Below, in pieces: positions 38,781-51,800 of a DNA stretch of 60,000 bases (positions within the stretch are counted from its first letter, which is position 1; every line of letters begins with the position of its first letter). The position numbers and the translations under genes are program-made. Source of the stretch: Apostichopus japonicus. Taxonomy: Eukaryota; Echinodermata; Holothuroidea; Aspidochirotida; Stichopodidae. The notes under the pieces were generated by a model, which ran no database searches, was not told the origin of the DNA, and was given only the letters and a program-made list of their open reading frames with translations. The stretch lies in contig NC_092579.1 of assembly GCF_037975245.1 (NCBI RefSeq), forward strand, positions 19,740,678-19,800,677, in the 5' to 3' direction.

Positions 38781-41475
38781 CTACATACCTCAAATTTTTT
38801 GACTTTCCTACGCCGCTCTCATTGAAGATAGACGTTATGTAAGTTGAAGAGAGTAAACAAAACAAAGTATATAATGGAGGGCAGTCTTTGCTATTGCAAA
38901 ACGCCCAAGATTGCAAGATTTCAGCAAGTATTTGGCTGTTTGCACAGCGATGAAAAACCTTGACAAATTGCCATATTTAGGGACTATGTAGGCTAGAATA
39001 TCATATTGACCTACATAAATATGTTTTACCTCACTAATGGTCAAGTAATAGATATGAGGCGTAGCCGATGACTCTCGAACTGTCACACAAACTTTAGGTA
39101 AAATAGTTCAAATATATGAACTTCCAGAGAGCGCTTGCTCCAGATAACCATATCCATCGTTTTGTATTTTGTATTTCCTTCACGTCAATATCACCCATTG
39201 AAGTAAAGTTTTGGGTCAAGAACGATAAGATTGAACTAAAAATTCAATCGTTTTAGTTAAGAAAGCAAAGAGAAGAACCTGCTTTATACAGAGAAGATTT
39301 GCCTTCACTTGGAGTTGAAGGCAAATTCAATTTGTGTGAATACGTATGAACACAAAACCTGTCACGAATTTTAAAAGTGAGTATCCATATTTCTCAAAAC
39401 TGTCCAAAAATTGAATACAGGTAATTTACGATTTGGAAAAGGAAGCATCGCTAGATGGGGCCCTGTCATTTCAGTGAAGGATTGCCCTGTTTATGTTAAC
39501 GTCTCCATGAAAAAGTAAATGAATAATATGAAAATTAATATTTCAATACCTCCACACACAAAAAATGCTGGAATGTTGGTTAATTTCTTTCTGAGAGGGA
39601 AGCATTGCTTCATGAGAAAAACAAGATCGGTGAGCGAAAACTTGTGAACACAAAATTTGTTACAAAGTTATGAAAACTAAGAAAAGTCGATACTTTAAAA
39701 CTGTCAAGAAAAATGTTTTAACGTTGGTTAAGTGTTTTGCAACCGTGTGACGGTTTGACCACATAGTACTGTTTGGGTAAGTATAAGCGGCAGCACCTTG
39801 AGAAAAAAAGCCAATCACCTTGCAATTCCTCCATTTTTCTTGGGGGGGGGGGTGGAGGAGGGGTACCACTATATGATGAAGTTTGTCACTTTACCGGAGG
39901 TAAAGGAAAGTAAACAGCTCACCAAGCGAATTAATTGAAACTGTAAATACATATTAATAATTCTTTGTGTTTATGTACACCCAATGGGTCAGTCTGTTTA
40001 ATCTCCTACAAGTTTATCTTTCTTTCTATTGCAAACGATAGTACATACATATTTATTTCATGCATGGGGGTGTTGGCCTATCACAATTCGCTTGTAATCC
40101 ACACTGGTTTCATTTCCATTGCACTTGGTGTTGGGGCCGAGTAGTCAATCGGTACACTAACGTAAGCAGTATCATTCCAGACTATTATGTGGGAGGTTAC
40201 TCCAGGTCTCCCCCCCCCCACCCCTACCCAATAAAAACAAGATTTAAAGCGATTAACCGAGGCAATCGAGTAATCTACTAATTCCTTCATGATTCAGATT
40301 GAGGTGGTGTCATATGTCTAGTAGACCCGATTCTTGAATGCAAATAAGGTCAAATACAGCAAACCAAAGAAACCAGTACTAAAATATTTATTTACAAAAG
40401 GTCTTCCTATCCCATACCCTCCATTCCTACCATCATCCCCACCCCTACCCTAGATTCCCCAACCCTACCCTCATCCCCACCCCTATACCTTCCATTCCCA
40501 ACCTAATGGCTGTCTCTCGCTCTGAACGTTTGTAAACCCTTTGTCGGTTAATGATATGCAGGGAAGTCACACCGGCGCCACAATCATTTCAGAGAGCGAT
40601 GATACCACTGCACATTGTTCAGACTCCTGTCTACCCCCTCCCCCTACCCTGCTTTGGTGGTCTTTCTACCCCCTACCACCCCCCCACTACCCTTCTTCGG
40701 TGGCCATGTCACGGTAGCGCACATTCACTAAACATTGTAACCATATAATTATGTCTGCGTTCATTCCACCCAAGGCTGTTTAACCAGATTGTGTGTAAAG
40801 ATTTCACATTGAGCTTACTAATCAAACGCATCCCTAAAAATCGTCGAAGAGTAAACCAACCATCATATTGTAGTGGAGTAAAAAAACCGAGAGACATGAC
40901 TCGTGTAGATCAATTTATTTGTTTTACATTTACAATTCAAATCGTAGTTAATTTGGTGCAAAATTTTCGACTTCCCGGATCATTTTCTCTTGTTCTTCAA
41001 ATTTGACGGAATCTCACGTATAACAATATCATATTGCAGAATTGATAATAAATAAAGGATAAAACCAAGTCAAAATGAAGTCAAAATAACTGAATAATAC
41101 ACAAGAGAGAGAAATATTCAACTGAAAGAAAGTGACTTCACCTTAGACAATGTAAGGACTAGATCCATAATCATCCCTGAAAGTACTTTTTTTTAAAAGT
41201 TTGGCACATCTTATACCAGAGGGAGCTTGAAGCTATCAAAGAAGTGTGTGACGTCACTGGGATTCACATCACCGATATATATATATATATACCATCATTA
41301 CAACATGGCGACTGTATCGGACGACACACTGTAGACGGAAGTGGGATGGGAGAATATTGTCGATACTCAAATACTTAATGCCCCAATCCCCTGCCCCCAT
41401 CCCCGTACCCCCCCTCCCGCCGCCAGCATACATATATAAGTATACCGTCTAGCAAAAGATGGTTCGTGAAAAACT
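38781..41475. other. Gene-poor stretch between the two coding regions
   Basis: AT-rich sequence with C-rich tracts (about 40200, 40400-40500 and 40620-40690) and a short TA run at 41276-41290. No coding exon or RNA gene that I can support. Confidence 0.45.
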
Positions 41476-41476
41476 T

Positions 41477-41632
41477 TCTATCCCCTGCTCTCCACTTCAC
41501 CGATACCCCCCCCCCCCCCCTTGCCTCCCTACATCCCAAGTGACATCCAGCAGACGAAGATATACAGCTGATTGGTCGATAATACAGTTTAAGTGGTTAA
41601 CTTAACAAGAACCTGTGCTGCTGAGGGGACAG
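41477..41632 (+). repeat. Dispersed repeat, copy 1
   Basis: Pairs with 43825-43981 in the same order: CTCTCCACTTC, a long C tract, AGTGACATC.AGCAGAC, ATACAGCTGATTGGT, ATACAGTTTAA.TGGTTAA, GGACAGC. Family unknown. Confidence 0.7.
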
Positions 41633-43824
41633 CGAAAAAAGAACAACTCATCGAAACAAGACTGTACGTGTACAGCCTATAGGTTTACTTCCTTATGCCC
41701 TGTTACTGTACGAGCTGTTTTACGGCTCCGGAGACCTTGTAAGGTACCCCGTTTCATACAAAGGTGCAGTGTAATACACAAATTTACTTTACAAAACAGA
41801 AAAATAATGGAACATAATAACGTAAAGTCCAGGGCTTTCCCCCTACAATTACTACACAGTATATTTACAAGTATACTTTCAGTATAGTCTTTGCTTGTTT
41901 TGGCTGTGCACAATGGGTAACGCTCATGTGACTTTGAAAGGATAGAAGCATCAGTGAATAACAAATCAAACATTTGTTATTGTATTGAAGAATCACAAAG
42001 ACACAGTTTCACTTAGATCTAAAACTGTCTGCAGGTTTAATCATGTCATTTAAACTGAATACTAATAGGCGAGGTACAAAACGTGTTGAGTTGCGTTCGC
42101 TAGTTATGTGTATTCTTTCATAACAGGAAAAAACAAATCCTGAAAATATCGCAGTGTTTTCTTAAAGAAAAGAATTAATATGGCGTGACTTTTAACATCT
42201 TCCGCCCTACCCCTTACCACCTACCCCGTCAAAACACGATTTACGTAGAGGTTGCAAATTCAAATTCTAATCATAATACTAATAATAGTAATAATGATAC
42301 GCTATTATTATTGTTTTCGTCATAATTGTTATTCTTTGTCACAACATGGAGATCACAAAAGGCAAAGATAAACACAGCTATAACGACTGTCATAATTATT
42401 AGAACACTCATAGAACTTTGTCGAGGAAACAGGTGTTGTCTCTCATCGAGGACTTTTTTTGAAAGACTATGAGACTATCTGAATACTATCTGGCTTGTTC
42501 TGTTAGGCTATATAATTAATATATTCACCATGACATATAAATTATGGCTCTTATAGGGCACAGTACTATCCATAAAGAAGAGAAGTTACCATTAAAAATG
42601 CAATCAATAAATATGAGGAAAATATGTGTTCCCTAACTACCCCCTCCATCCCCCCCCCCCCACGTACCCACCTGCCTCTGCATTTGCAAAAAAATACTAC
42701 TATAAACATTTAATTATCTCCCATTCAGTCTGAAGCCTATTCTCAGCTTAATGTCATACGGTACTATCCCCCACCCCTCCTCTACCCCTGAGCCACCCCT
42801 ATCTCAGATTTTCTTAATTTGTTGTTGAATTTTGTGAATGATTCTCTCTCTGTATTACTCATTACTTTCACTTGGCAAAGTAAATGGCAATGACAACGGT
42901 CCCTTCAGCATCTCTCGTGTGAAGATATTTTTTTTTTTTTTTTAAGGAAATCGCTCGCCGTATTTCAATGGTCCACACTGGTTCCCAACCTCTAAACAGG
43001 TATGAATTTCTCATAATTTAAGCAAGAAAAGAAAAGCTGAGACTGGCCCTCTGTCAAGCTGTTGACTAGCTGTTCTTACGTTAAATTAACGTTATTCAAC
43101 ATGGTCATGTGATACACTGTGGACATTTCGACTTTCACGTTGGGCCTCTCTCTAAATACCCCTGCAATGTGTATAGTGTGCTTGCAAACCTGAAGACAAA
43201 AATTTGGCAGATATTTTGCATGGGGAACTGCCAAGTATATATTTCAAAGAAATAAACCGCACAGTATCAAATAATATGCCCGTTGATATCTAACACTTCC
43301 TTTAAGATATTAATTTAAGTTTTTCCGATTCAGTGACTGACAACATTAGGGATTCGATGAAGGAAGTCTCATGTTTTTATATATATCATACGATATATCA
43401 TACGATAGATGCTGTGGTTAAGTACTGCCCTCCCTAATTTACAACTTTCCTTAGTCTGACATATAACCATATACTCAAAGAACACATCAAAATCTTTTTG
43501 TGATGTCAAAAATTTGTGATTTTTTTCCACTCCTTTTAAAGGTTGGGGATGGCAAGGGGTCGGCAAGCTCAAAGGAAGAACTTTTCTTCAGGGTGGGGCA
43601 GGGGTAAACTTAAGCCACAGCAAGAACAATTTTTTTTGATATCCGAAAACAACTTTATGCAACATTTTCGAAACATCTTCAGCTGTGCCAAAATGGAATG
43701 TAGAGATACTGAATGATCAGCTCACATAAATGTAATAATAATTACATGAAGTATGCAGAAAATATGTTACCATAGAAGAAAACCATGAAGAATATCCAAT
43801 AGGAAAATTAATCTGTAAAATGTC
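41633..43824. other. Gene-poor stretch
   Basis: AT-rich, with a 15-nt T run near 42929 and C-rich tracts near 42650 and 42770. No gene or repeat family recognised. Confidence 0.45.
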
Positions 43825-43981
43825 CACTCCCCACCCCGGGCTCTCCACTTCCTCCACCATCCTCTTCCCCCTCCCCCCCCTGAGTGACATCTAGCAGACA
43901 TAAGTATACAGCTGATTGGTAGATACAGTTTAATTGGTTAAAGTAATAGGAATGTCAGTTGCTTAACGAGTGGACAGCTAA
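43825..43981 (+). repeat. Dispersed repeat, copy 2
   Basis: Partner of 41477-41632, 2.3 kb away and in the same orientation, with small indels in the C-rich section. Confidence 0.7.
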
Positions 43982-44702
43982 GCAGTTACATATTTAACAG
44001 GAAAGGAAGCATAGGTAGTATAATAAGAGTGACCATCCAATAACCACCGGTCTAACTCATTAAATTTTTTTGTGATATATACAGCCCTAGATTTCACATT
44101 CCAACTTTTATAGAAAAATAGCCTTCCATCCGCCTCTCCACAAAATAACCCCTCCCCCACCCCTCCCCCACCCACTAGGTACATGTGTGTCTGCTGATAT
44201 GATGAATGGAAAAGAACTGAGAAAAGAAAAGGATTAAAACGATAAAAACAATCAAATTAAAACTTGGGATTTAGTCTGCATCGTTAACGAGTTTTAAACG
44301 AAAGCGACTTAGGAAATATCAAAGACTGGTCCATCCCCTTAAAAATAAAATAATGTAATATAATATAATCATATAAATTAATATAATGCTATTAAATAGT
44401 ACATTAAAACTAATGGCAAATGTAATATGCTATATGAAACTGATGCAATTGCCTTCTTGATAAATTAAAATAATGGTAATAAATAGTACACTTAATTAAT
44501 GGCAATGTAACATGTTATTTCAAACTCAATTGTATGGGCGTATAAGGTTTCTGTGGGAAATCATGTGCATTAAAGAATATTAATATTTAGCAGAAATAAT
44601 AGATTTAAAATAAAAAAAAATCAAATATTACACACATTTAAGTACTGAAAATTTTGTTTCGAATTTCGAAGAGCTGGAAGAGCCTTTTCCTTGCACCTAG
44701 AA

Positions 44703-44712
44703 TTTATTTATT
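44703..44712 (-). promoter_or_regulatory. Candidate polyadenylation signal for the PTB-domain gene
   Basis: Overlapping AATAAATAAA on the minus strand about 1.06 kb past the stop at 45769. No canonical hexamer was seen closer. If used, the 20-21 bp minisatellites would lie in the 3' UTR. Confidence 0.3.
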
Positions 44713-44984
44713 CTGTATGTACACTTTAAAGATAAAATGATGACAAATCACTTTATCATGACTATTGGTACCCCTCATAGTAGATCAGTATGATTACAAT
44801 GTACCGATACCATTACGGTGTAGCTGCATCATTAAATGTACCAAGATGTACCACTACCAAGTACAGGAGCCATTAAAACTTTATCATTAATATATCACTA
44901 ATACCATACATTGGTTCCAATGACAGGACACCTAACATGACTGTGAAGTTGTACCAAGTATAGGTACCATGATTACCATGCATT

Positions 44985-45130
44985 GGTGCCAATACCATGT
45001 ATTTGGTGCCAATACCATGTATTTGGGGAAAGTACCCTGTATTTGGGGAAAGTACCCTGTATTTGGGGCAAGTACCATGTATTTGGTGCCAGTACCATGA
45101 ATTGGTGCCAGTACCATGTATTGGTAGTTT
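44985..45130. repeat. 20-bp minisatellite
   Basis: About seven copies of TACCATGTATTTGGTGCCAA and variants (TACCCTGTATTTGGGGAAAG). It produces repetitive minus-strand frames. Confidence 0.9.
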
Positions 45131-45234
45131 AACCATGTCCCCAAATCATTTCTAGAAATCGGTAACATTACCATAGAACATTACCAGGGTATCACCACCA
45201 CCATTACATACCATGTAGCAGTACCATCACCAAG

Positions 45235-45540
45235 AAAAGGTACCGTTATAATATACCAGTCCTATAATTACCGTGTACAGTACTGTAATTACCATGTACA
45301 GAACCAGAATTACCGTGTGAGGTACTAGAACCACCATGTACAGTACTATAATTGCCATGTACAGTACTAGAATAACCATGTACAGGACTAGAACCCACAT
45401 GTACAGTACTATAATTGCATGTACAGTACTAGAATGATCATGTACAATGCTATAATTTACCATGTACAATACTAGAGTTACCATGTACAATACTAGAATT
45501 ACCATGCACAATACTAGAGTTACCATGTACAATACTAGTT
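45235..45540. repeat. 21-bp minisatellite
   Basis: About fourteen copies of a 21-bp unit around ACCATGTACAGTACTAGAAT. The period is seven codons, so a leucine/methionine/valine-rich frame stays open on the minus strand by accident. Confidence 0.9.
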
Positions 45541-45768
45541 AAATGATAATATGCTGGTACCTACAGCTTGTAATGGTAACATTTCTTCATACTGGATCCA
45601 ATACCAGGACCGAAAATTAATACCATTTATAAACTGCACCCGTACCATGTACAAGTGCCATTACTGTGTAACATGGTATAATTACCATCTACCAGTAACA
45701 TAGAAATTTACCATATATGGAAGCCATTACCAAATACCAAAAACCTGCTATCTGAGGGGGGAAGCATT

Positions 45769-45828
45769 CTAGACGGCCCATGATGTCCTCCCGAATCCAT
45801 CAGCTATACTCCTGAGAATCACTTTGCT
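45769..45828 (-). CDS. PDZ/PTB gene last exon i (stop codon)
   Basis: 20 codons including TAG. Acceptor cttaaatttcag|AGCAAA. It encodes SKVILRSIADGFGRTSWAV, the amphipathic helix that caps a PTB domain, so the protein ends right at the domain. It is too short to stand out as an open frame; it is placed by phase 0, a good acceptor and PTB fit. Confidence 0.8.
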   Translation of the reverse strand, partial: SKVILRSIADGFGRTSWAV

Positions 45829-48800
45829 CTGAAATTTAAGAGAGAAATTTTTAGTCTCCCACTGGAGTAAAAATCTACACTGAAACAGCTTTCTATGAAG
45901 TCTGTAGTATATGACAGCCTCTGAGATTGCCTCCCCACCCCCACCCCCCGCCCCTTCCCTACCTTTGCCCTCCTTTTCACAACTTCAATAAATTCTTTGT
46001 GGGAAAAACAAACGAAAGAAATGACAGTGCAAAAGAAAAGCTTTACTCTGGTGTTGTTGATGTCACCGACATTGAGGCCCAATAACATAATTAATAAAAT
46101 CCTCAGATCTAGTAATTTGTTAATTATCTTACATAATAGGAGACTATATAACAAAGTTAGGAGAAGGAAGCTAATGTTGGCAGTGATTGAAGCAGGTACA
46201 AATCCCACCTGCTCTATCATGGTTTGTTAGGATATGCTTGCCTAAGAAGATAATAGGCTGTTACATGAATTCCAATATAGCTGGTACACAGTGTGTGGAA
46301 TCTCGTACAGTTGATACACAGTCTGAAATCTTTATATAGTTGGTACACTCTGTCAAATAATTCTGTATAGTTGCTACACTATGTCAGGTATCTCTATATG
46401 ATTGCTTCACTATGCCAGGAATCTATATATAGTAGGTATACTATGGCAGTTATCTCTGTATAATTGCAACACTATGCCAGGTTTCTCTGTATAATTGCTA
46501 CATTATACCAGGTATCTATATATAGTAGGTATACTATGGCAGGTATCTCTGTATAGTTGGTACACTATGTCAGGTATCTCTGTATAATTGCTTCACTATG
46601 CCAGGAATCTATTTATAGTAGGTATACTATGGCAGGTATCTCTGTATAGTTGGTACACTATGTCAGGTATCTCTGTATATTTGCTACACTATGCCAGGTA
46701 TCTTTGTATAGTTGGTACACTATTTCAGGCATCTCTATATAGTTGGAACACTATGTCAGGTATCACTATATAGTTGCTACACTATGTCAGGAATCTCTAT
46801 ATAATTGCTACACTAAGTCAGGTATCTCTATATACTAGCTGATATACTATGTCAGGAAATCTCTATATAGTCGGTTTACTATGTCAGGAATCTCTGTATA
46901 GTTGGTACACTATGTCAGGTATCTCTGTATTATTGCTACACTATGCCAGGTATCATTGTATAGTTGATACACTATTTCTGGAGTCTCTATATAGTTCCTA
47001 CAGTATTAATAATTTATTTTGTAAAGCGTAAAATCCACAAAAGTGCTCTAAAATGCTATGTCAGGTATCTCTGTATAATTGCTTCACTATGCCAGGAATC
47101 TATTTATAGTAGGTAAACTATGCCAGGTATCTCTGTATAGTTGGTACACTATGTCAGGTATCTCTGTATAATTGCTACACTATGCCAGGTATCTTTGTAT
47201 AGTTGGTACACTATTTCAGGCATCTCTATATAGTTGGAACACTACGTCAGGTTTCACCATATAGTTGCTACACTATGTCACGTATCTCTATATAATTGCT
47301 ACACTTAATCAGGAATCTCTATATACGAGTTGATATACTATGTCAGGAAATCTCTATATAGTCGGTTCACTATGTCAGGAATCTCTGTATAGTGGGTACA
47401 CTATGTCAGGTATCTCTGTATAATAGCTACATTATGCCAGGAATCTATATATAGTAGGTACACTATGCCAGGTATCTTTATATAATTGCTACACTATGCC
47501 AGGCAGCGATACAAAAATAATACTTTTCATTTTAAGAAAAAGTGTAGCACTTTCACCAGAGATAAATTGTTTTAATTAAAATAAAACAGTAGTTTGGAAT
47601 TTGTATGCTTTAAAGGGGGTGCACTGTAAACTTGGAAGACAAAATATTTTTTATTGTAGTAAAACCAACAATCATATAGCAAAATACAAGATAGTCCTTG
47701 TAGAAAATTTAAAAAAATGAATTTTGGGATTAACTTTACCTCTTCTGGGGACTGGGCCTTGAAAACATAGCAGGAGAATTTCTTAGATATGGAGCAAGTG
47801 GTGTCCCTGTAAATAGAAATGAAACAGTTGAATCCAAATATGAGGAACATTTAACCATCAGTACAATATACAAATACATGTTATGAAAATGAAAATTAAG
47901 TCATTAATTTTGTTTCTTAATCACAAACGGAGGTCAATGTAGTTCTAAAACAATAATAACTTCAACTAGTTAACTGGTACAAGACTTTTAGAATCTTAAA
48001 TCTGTGCTTCTAATCTATGTTGGGACAAACCACAGTTATCTCGGTGTCTACGAAATGGAAATGCTCGGATCCTACACGTTATGAAAGTTTTTGAAAACTG
48101 AAAAGAAAAAACATACATTTACATATTTTAAGGGCATACTTTTTAGCTTAGAAAAAGTTACATACTGCCAAAATACAGAGAGATCATTGGTGCTTGTAAA
48201 ACACATACCCAGCTACATAAGCAAAATACTCCATGTTGTCAAGACGCCTCCCACAAGACGCAATCTCTGGGAAACAGTGCTTGAAGAGGAGGGATTTAGT
48301 GTGAGGATTTCTGGTGATAACATTCGTCTCTGCAAGCTCCATCACATAATCCTCCTGTCGTAACATAAAAACATTACAACAAAAATATAATATTAAGCAA
48401 CAAAGTATGTGTGTGCAGGTATGTATGTATTGTAGCAGTTACTGACTGAGAAATGGTGACATAGGATAATTAACCAAATATCATCACTAAAGAAATCCTA
48501 TGTCACCATTTCTGAGTCAGAAACTGCTACAGTGAAATCTTGGTTGCCTTTCTGAGTTTCTCTGCTAAAGGTAAATATGTTTCACTGCTTGTAGGTTTCC
48601 ATTTCTTAATAAAATTCGCAATGCAGGCTTCAATCAAAGAATGATTAATCACTGAAATTACATTATAAAAGCTTATACGACTTCTCCGGTGCTGAAAGTT
48701 TTCAAGTCATGGCAAATGAGGGTGCGATTAAAGAATATAAAAATAACATAAAGATAATAGGTTAATATTACATTTACATGTATGTGTCCATTTTTAGAAT

Positions 48801-51800
48801 GAGACATAAAAGCTGATAAATGTTAACGACAGTATTAACCGCATTTAAGCTTTTTTTTAACTTTCAAATTGATCAAAGTTGCTTTAACAAGTTGAGTGCT
48901 GCTTTAAAGTTATAATAATGGTTTCCTGTGATATTGAATGAAATGTATCCATTACACAACAAGATTATTTGACAGGAAAAGTATCACAAACATGGAAAGT
49001 GAAGATGGTATAGAGGGGAAAGTCTCAATCTGTTATATAATACTGCTTTTTTGCTGGACACAACAGGAACAATGGACAATTCCCTTGTGAGCCAGGAATG
49101 AGAGAGCCGAAAGTGGAATGTTATACACAGAAAGGGACGGGAGACTTTTATGCAGGAAGGGGATGGGATGAGATGGGATGGGAATACCATAATAGTGCTC
49201 AATAAGAAAACAAACAATGTTAATTTTGAGGCATTGTATGGACGAAGCGTGCTAAAAATTCTCCCCTGGATCTATCCCTGTGGTTACGTGCACAAACAAA
49301 GTGGAAGTTGTTCGCAACTGTTGATACTCACATGAAAATTAGCACGGTACTTTGGATACAGTAATCAGCTCAAGCTGATACAAAATGTTTGTTACGATTA
49401 ACAAAAAAACAGAATCAGCTTTAAACACTTGCAACTTTTGAGAGCCTGGTGGCTAATTGGCTAAGGCGTTGGACTCGTTATCCAAGGATTGCTGGTTGGA
49501 TACCTGCCTAGTTCATTATTCCTTCCTAGTTCATTACATTGTGTCCTTGGGCAAGATGCTTTTTCTCAATTGCCTCTATCCACCCAGGGGTTATTTAATG
49601 GGTACCTGTGAGGTAACTTGTCATTGGGTGCAGTATATAACTGCAGCCATTGTAGAGGGATTGTCATTGGGACAGGTTATCATTGACCAGGGTTAATATA
49701 ATGACTGTAAAGCACTTTGAAACCTATCGCTGGTATAAAGCACGATATAATCAAACATTTAAAAAAACTTACATCTTTACTGTCATGTTGAAGGCTCGGA
49801 TCGTCCAAGACCTTCTTCACTGAATTTTCAATCACCGTTGTGCCGCCTCTCTGTCAAAAATATGAAAGCATACAAAAAATATGTCAAATATTTCCATTAC
49901 AGATTTTATTTTCGAGCAAAATAGAAAAGCTCGAAAACCATTTCTGCAGCTTTTGTATTTTAATGCAATCAGCTTGACATACAAACGTAATCCTTGGATT
50001 AAAGTCCTGAATTAATTTCATTTCCTTTAGACAAATGTTTGCACTCTGTATGACCGAGGTCAATAAAAATTGCACAAGTTTGTACCACTGACTGTTTTTT
50101 TGTTCATGTGACCTTTAACCTTATTTATTTTTTCATGTGAAAGGAAATTTGTATTTTAAACTCACCTCTCCTGTGAAGACTTTACCGATGTACTTCACTC
50201 TGTAGAAAGCACTAATGGAGAAGAGCGAAGGAGAGACAAATTAATATAAGCATGTCGTGATGACGATTTGTTTTGTCAAAGTTAAAAGAGGTAATAGAGT
50301 GTTATAGAGGGTTAGCTCAGTGGTTAACAACGGTGCCTTTCAATCATAAGGTCCCGAGTTTGAGTCACTCCAAGATTAATGTATGTCGTCCAGTTACAGA
50401 GTTGTTGACAATTCATAATTATGGACGTTAAATATGAATCTAAGAGACTGACTTCGGTCAGCTTGCGGCTTTGAGAAGCCAATGATGGCTTCTTCGCGAG
50501 TTCTTGCTTGCAGGAGGATCTAAAATACATACATACAATACAAACATATGTAAACATGATTCTATTATGACATCAATATACAGCGAGCTGACAATGCATT
50601 TTGTGTGTCTGTGTATTTATGTTTTGTTTGTATTTGTCTGTATTTGTGTGGTAGGAGACATTAATACAGCTCTGAATACAGACATGTATGTGTGCAGGTT
50701 TGACACAAGTCCTTACAAGAGAGCACTCAGCAAACACCGGACTCACCTTCCTGATATACTTTGCATATTTTCCAGATCGTCCGTCGAGGCTTCCGAGCCT
50801 CTGTCGGAAGGATCCTGATCCTGCGGGATCACAAAATTGGGACTGTTCTTGTGGATGACCTGATACATTTCTCGTAAGGGGTAGAATATTCCTCCGGACT
50901 TGAGGCGGCACTGTAAGAAAAATAAATGAAAAATACAGGTACACGTATGAATTGATAGCCAAGGTATGCAATATTCCAACAGAATATCAATCTATATTAA
51001 ACACTGGCAACCTCATTGTCTCTCAGATGGACATTTGGTAATTAAATTAAATTTGATCACATTCCTTAATCTTGGGGGGGGGGGGGGTAAAGCTGTCTTT
51101 CATCAACTTGACCTGGGATTCTTATACCTTATAATCTCTCACTGTGAAGTTCTTTAACATGAATACATGAAATGATACCATATTTGTTTACAATGTTAGT
51201 ATCTGTATGATCATCACTGGAAATGTAACCTCGATGTTGATTTCACGTGTTAAAAAGATGAAGTCTAGGAATGTAGCGGATATTTTGTCCTTTTAATTTT
51301 TTTGTCTTTTTTTTTCATTTTTTTCTTCTTCATATTTCATTTTTTTTTGTGCCTACGTATTAAACAAATGTCACTTCCACAAACCCAACAATCAACTTTA
51401 TTATAGTAAGAACTTTCTGCACATATCTTAGGCAAAACGTGTCTGTCAATACTGTCTGCCTAAATATGCACATAAAATACATATAGTAATTTGCATGTAT
51501 TGTTCACAAATGTATATTCGAGCACACTTATGAGTGTTGCAGCTGATCTAACAAGAAATCGATAGAAAACAGAATAAAATGTCATTCACGTTGATGCGAA
51601 ACATCACAATAGACACACTCAATGTTAGAGATAATGAATCACTATTAAACAGCAAGAGCACAATAGTACCTTCTGTAGTCTCTCTTGTCCTATTTTATAC
51701 GATTTAATTCTTTCACTTTCTCAATGTCGTTACGAAATACTTCAAAGGAAGTATGTTTGCTAGGAAGGAACTTCTCCAAAATCTAAAGGCCAGATTTGTA

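Larger units (their letters stand above)
48355..49772 (-). other. PDZ/PTB gene intron f-g
   Basis: 1,418 bp, phase 0. It carries the 36-bp-arm hairpin and a SINE of family B, both listed separately. Confidence 0.85.

Noticed and set aside
39290-39720. Possible ancient duplication (GAACACAAAA..TGT.AC blocks)
   Set aside because: Matches are short and irregular; not distinguishable from AT-rich chance similarity by eye.
45227-45532. 101-codon hydrophobic minus-strand frame
   Set aside because: Heptad-like peptide repeat comes from the 21-bp minisatellite.
45819-46220. 133-codon minus-strand frame upstream of the last PDZ/PTB exon
   Set aside because: Its reading continues through intron and is out of frame with the terminal exon called at 45769-45828.
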